DNA of 64,000 bases from Alitta virens (Eukaryota; Annelida; Polychaeta; Phyllodocida; Nereididae), in NCBI GenBank assembly GCA_932294295.1, contig OW028573.1, positions 53,290,329 through 53,354,328 on the forward strand, in the 5' to 3' direction. The notes beneath the pieces are model-generated. The model was not told where the DNA came from. It ran no database searches and saw only the letters and a program-made list of their open reading frames with translations. The position numbers and the translations under genes are program-made. How positions within the stretch are numbered: position 1 is the first letter of the stretch; every line of letters begins with the position of its first letter. Below, piece after piece: positions 60,511 to 64,000 of the stretch.

Positions 60511-60939
60511 CTCCCTACGCTGATGCTGGTAGCAAACAGCCGGCGGGTTACCCGTGGAAGCCGGCGGGTTACCTGTGGAAGCCGGCGGGTTACCCGTGGA
60601 AGCCGGCGGGGAACCCCTGAACAAGCCGCCGGCTTTACTACGGGTGAAATTAGTGACGGATAATTCGCCGGCTTCTACGGGTCACCCGCTGGCTTCAACG
60701 GGTATTTTTTATTTTTTGGACATCCGAGAGATTTCTACGGTTGCATGGCACACAACCGGCTACCGGGGCCGGTTTCCCAGCTTGGCCACGGGTCCCATGG
60801 GTGCTTGCCGGGTATCCATGGGTAGCCCATTTTGGAGCCGCCGGCTTGGAGCCGGTTAGCACGTTCCGTAACAATTGCGTAATACTACGGGTTCAGGGGC
60901 TTAAGCGCAGCGTAATTATGGAAGGGGTTGCCTACGCTG

Positions 60940-61015
60940 TTATATATACTTTAAAAGGCTGCTGCTCCCGTAATATTCGTCCGATTTTCGTCAAATAAAG
61001 ACTGAATTGTTTAGG
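60940..61015 (+). mobile_element. Solo terminus of cargo element B
   Basis: TATACTTTAAAAGGCTGCTG and then CCGATTTTCGTCAAATAAAG repeat the cargo B left end. Homology stops at about 61012. It lies just outside the third Harbinger, preceded by a GAAGGGGTTGCCTACGCTG edge like the other copies. Confidence 0.75.
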
Positions 61016-61233
61016 AAAATGTAGAATTTATATTTATACAATAGATAAATTTGAAAATTCTGAGTAAGGAATGGACTATACAAGGCACAAACACTGGTCT
61101 CAACGAGACAGTAGCCATAATACTGTATTAAAGTGTTTACATAGTAGGCCTAGTGGTGCTGGCATTCTACACACAACACCAGGTATCTATTCTTTTTTTG
61201 TTAACTTTACAATGGTTACAAAAAAGAATCGAC

Positions 61234-61420
61234 AACATTTGCAGTGACTTTCTATAAAATCAGCAAGAAACATGCCACAGAATTGACTGGGAAAACACTA
61301 AAATCATAGGCAAGGAAGACCACTTTAAAGGAAAATCAAGGAAGTCATAGCCATCAGAAGAAACAAACCGTCGTTGAATAGAGATCAAGACTGGGACCTA
61401 CCCCCGAATTTCTGCAGCCT
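61234..61420 (+). pseudogene. Fragment resembling a Penelope-like retroelement C-terminus
   Basis: Frame one reads HRIDWENTKIIGKEDHFKG; after a 1-nt shift it reads IKEVIAIRRNKPSLNRDQ and DWDLPP. The pattern H.IDWE.T..I.(R)E......(R)IKEAI.IR...P.LNRD.G...L is known from the GIY-YIG end of Penelope-like elements. It is short and broken. Confidence 0.55.
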
Positions 61421-61475
61421 AGGTTCACTAGGGGTTATGTTTCTATAAATATTAGGTGAAATCCTTGACTGCCAC

Positions 61476-61577
61476 TACCCAGATAGAATTCCAAATTGTA
61501 TCGAAGTCGGCCCGATGTCAGCAACGTCAAACAGATGTAGAAACGACGCTGGCCCGATTTGGAATGCTATCTGGGTA
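61476..61577. mobile_element. Short palindromic MITE, copy 2
   Basis: Ends TACCCAGATAGAATTCCAAA and GGAATGCTATCTGGGTA, inner CGATTTGG matching copy 1 (6391-6513). Confidence 0.75.
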
Positions 61578-61659
61578 CTGATGTAACAATAATTTTAGCT
61601 TGTGAAATCCAAGCTAAAAGGAGACAAGATAATTCTAATATGAGACCATTATACACCTT

Positions 61660-63135
61660 TACAAAATGTTACAATTGTACTTAAAGTGCAAGGCTCAAAT
61701 CTTAGCAAAAATAGTTTCACATTGTCATCAAACTGTTAAGCTAAAGTTAGAGCATAATGGCAGACCATTGAATTGTTGAAATGAGAAACGTAAATAGTGT
61801 CAAAAAAATGGCGGTCGTGTGATAATGTTACACTTGTAGGTCCTACATATCAAAGGAATGCACCTTCTCCACCTGTCAAGGCATATAGACCTTCGACAAG
61901 GGTAAAAAGAAATAAACCAGGATGAGGCGCTTGCTTCATTTGAATAAATCATTCAAATTTGATTTTTCGAACTGGAACTTCTTCAATTAGCTTGACCATT
62001 ATCATTTGACATTGCATCATCATCTGCATGGACAGGGTCGATGTAAAAACAACTTTAAGCCTCATCTCTACGTAGAGCACAACCATAGTTAATAAGTCTC
62101 TGTTTCTGGTGCCATAAACTGATCCAAGAACTTTTGGCGACAACAGTATGATATCACAACATAAGAGGCGATGAATGCTTGTTTCGTCTAAATTGCAAGT
62201 TCCAATAGCACCTGAAAGAAAAATAAATATTATAAAACTCCTTGATTAACCAGAAACTGTCCTGTAACCAAGACAATTAAACAAATCTGCTAAACAATAT
62301 TCATAGAAATTGTACACGCAAAAATAACACAATGTCAACAAACTAAAATTTAGTTACAACTTTCTAGGACATATTGTTATAGCTAGGGGAGAAAATGGTT
62401 CGACTAAGAAAAACAATGTTAACATATAATATGCAGGTTGAACCTTTTTGAGAGTGAATTGCAATGAATAATGTGAAAAATGGCTTTTGCATGGAATTGT
62501 TTTCAATTCAGGAACTAAAACTAGCGGACGAAATTCTGGGTCAGTGATTTCGGGAAAATTCCAGGCCGAATCCTTCCCATAGGAAAAAAGTACAATTTAG
62601 CTGATGCTCACATTTCCAGGCTTGTCCTCTTCTCACCTGTACCACTTACCTGAACACCTATCTGTTGCAACTATACTCTGAGACTTGACCCTATGGACAT
62701 TTTCGGACCATTAGCTTCATTGGATTGGCATGCATATTGCAATACTTAAGAAGTTTTGGTTGTACACCTTTCTCTCCCACTTCAAGACTGCCTTTTTCAC
62801 ACATGAACAGTCAGGTGACCCAATGCATGGAATTAAGGCAGGTTATAATTTTTCATGTAATATAATAATGGTCATGGTTAGAACCAATCAAATTCTGTAA
62901 AAAAAAATAATCACATGACACCATGAGTGCCTTCTAGGAAAACTACCAGTCATAGCTGCCAAAGGGCTGAAATAGCAGTGGAAATTAACAAGAACATGCC
63001 AAAAACGTGTATGCATCTTGGCATACTTGCAGATATTGTACGAATACACACACCTCACCTCATAAAACTACCAAACCTATTTCTGAAAGTAACTCACACA
63101 CTTCAATATGTTATGTGCACTGTATGTATGAATTT
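61660..63135. repeat. Duplicated non-coding segment, copy B
   Basis: Collinear with 44740-46640 (GCACCTTCTCCACCTGTCAA, TTTCTGGTGCCATAAACTGA, ATATCACAACATAAGAGGC, AGGGGAGAAAATGGTTCGAC, CATCTTGGCATACTTGC). No open frame is shared between the copies. Confidence 0.75.
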
Positions 63136-64000
63136 ATCTATAGTCTTTTTTTCTTCTTTTTTAAACAAATGTTTACAGCCATTTGAAATGTAATGAACTT
63201 TTTTTACAAATAAATGCCAGTATAAGGCTGAAATTTGCTACACAGGCCAAAGAATTCAAAAACGGTTTTGCAGTTTGAGAAAAGTCTGTCATGGTCATGC
63301 ATATCCAGGCAAATAACATTGCAAGTCAATTGGTAGATAGGCTATGTTTGGACTCGAATATTTTCTATAGGGACATTAATTTTTCAATGTATATAGATAT
63401 ATGCCAGAACACCTCTATTTTTATTACATCAAATGCGTGGGAATTTGTAGTACAAAGGAATAACAAAACAAAAAATCGGAGCAAACTTACTTCTCCATTA
63501 TATTCCTATGGGAAAGTATATCTTCGCTCCTGTTAGATCTAAAACTATAAAATAGCACCATATGATAGTAGATATATTACGCATTTGCAGTGTTAATAAC
63601 AAACGTGTGTCATTATTACTTTTTATTTGAAATAACATCAAAGTCGGTGTCTTAAATGCCGGTTTTAGACGTAAAAATAAGCTCCTATTTTTTGTGTTTT
63701 GTTCCGTTTAATTACCAAAACATGAAATGGATTTATCATGACTTTGAACTCGGTTCAAACATCGTAATCGTATATGCATGAGTTTTAACATAATCCACCT
63801 CAAACATCGGTCGAGGTTATCCACTAGATGGCAGGATAGCATGTCAGCAAGGAGAGAGATATTAAAAACGAAAGGTGCTCATTAGATAGGAAAAGAAAGC
63901 CCTAATTATGTACTATGTGTTTGTAGATTGCTTTATCAATACACTTTAATCATGAAACAGGACATTGGTTTGTGAGGAAAGGTAGCCCCAAATTGCATGG
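63136..64000. other. No recognised gene
   Basis: AT-rich sequence with short chance frames only. No transposon ends or RNA genes seen. Confidence 0.5.

Larger units (their letters stand above)
57017..60901. mobile_element. Third Harbinger, gene-less, with cargo B
   Basis: The left end AGCCCCTGTCACACTAGGC matches the inner element's TIR, in reverse orientation. 57017-57325 is the inverse of 56400-56711, and 60540-60901 is the inverse of 51834-52180. The right end is short: GGGTTCAGGGGCT, missing about 26 bp of TIR interior. TAA flanks both sides (57014-57016, 60902-60904), the left one shared with the outer element. All coding sequence is replaced by cargo B. Confidence 0.85.

Overview
This is eukaryotic, animal-type DNA. 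It is AT-rich and sparse in genes, with spliced genes, a tRNA-derived SINE, L2/CR1-type and Penelope-like retroelement fragments, and several PIF/Harbinger DNA transposons with 3-bp TTA/TAA target duplications. The repeat mixture suggests a marine invertebrate, perhaps an invertebrate deuterostome such as a lancelet or hemichordate, but sequence alone does not fix the species.

Region 1-15 kb (+ strand) carries short exons of a spliced host gene, chiefly 7015-7117, 8517-8619, 10929-11040 and 14695-14780, with weaker candidates near 1.2 and 2.9 kb. The pieces encode helical, armadillo/HEAT-like peptides. From memory their order loosely resembles the middle of virilizer (VIRMA), but that identity is unverified. 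The introns hold a nested transposon pair (4.4-6.2 kb), MITEs and a degenerate tandem array of a non-coding module (6.2-14.1 kb).

Region 14.8-27 kb is repeat-dominated: a decayed L2/CR1-like LINE split by another element, a LINE tail inside a TTGGCTAGACAT minisatellite, large inverted repeats at 20.4-21.6 kb, and the second copy of a hairpin-linked MITE. Region 27.1-31.3 kb (- strand) holds the one intact large coding exon: a nuclear AT-hook protein with a CtBP-type LDLSLK motif. It has a poly(A) signal and an upstream promoter-like cluster of ETS, NRF1-like and CACGTG sites. Its apparent N-terminal ATGs lie in a 3' splice site, so the true start is in an upstream exon.

Region 32-49 kb holds no recognisable gene. 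It contains a 3.2-kb foldback element built of GGTTC repeats (with a SINE that has its own target duplication inside it), a Harbinger copy keeping only a broken MADF gene (41.4-43.3 kb), and non-coding segments duplicated between about 45, 48 and 62 kb.

Region 49.2-61 kb is a transposon nest. A 9-bp minisatellite lies next to an outer Harbinger (49665-57013). That element carries an inverted-repeat cargo and is split by a 4.9-kb Harbinger (51834-56711) that still has both partner genes, a MADF/Myb-like DNA-binding protein (+) and a DDE transposase (-). Each gene has a few disabling changes. A further Harbinger (57017-60901) abuts it and carries the same cargo in place of genes. The TAA/TTA duplications give the insertion order. 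The convergent genes of the inner element are separated by a palindrome of about 0.4 kb made of a reiterated 18-mer.
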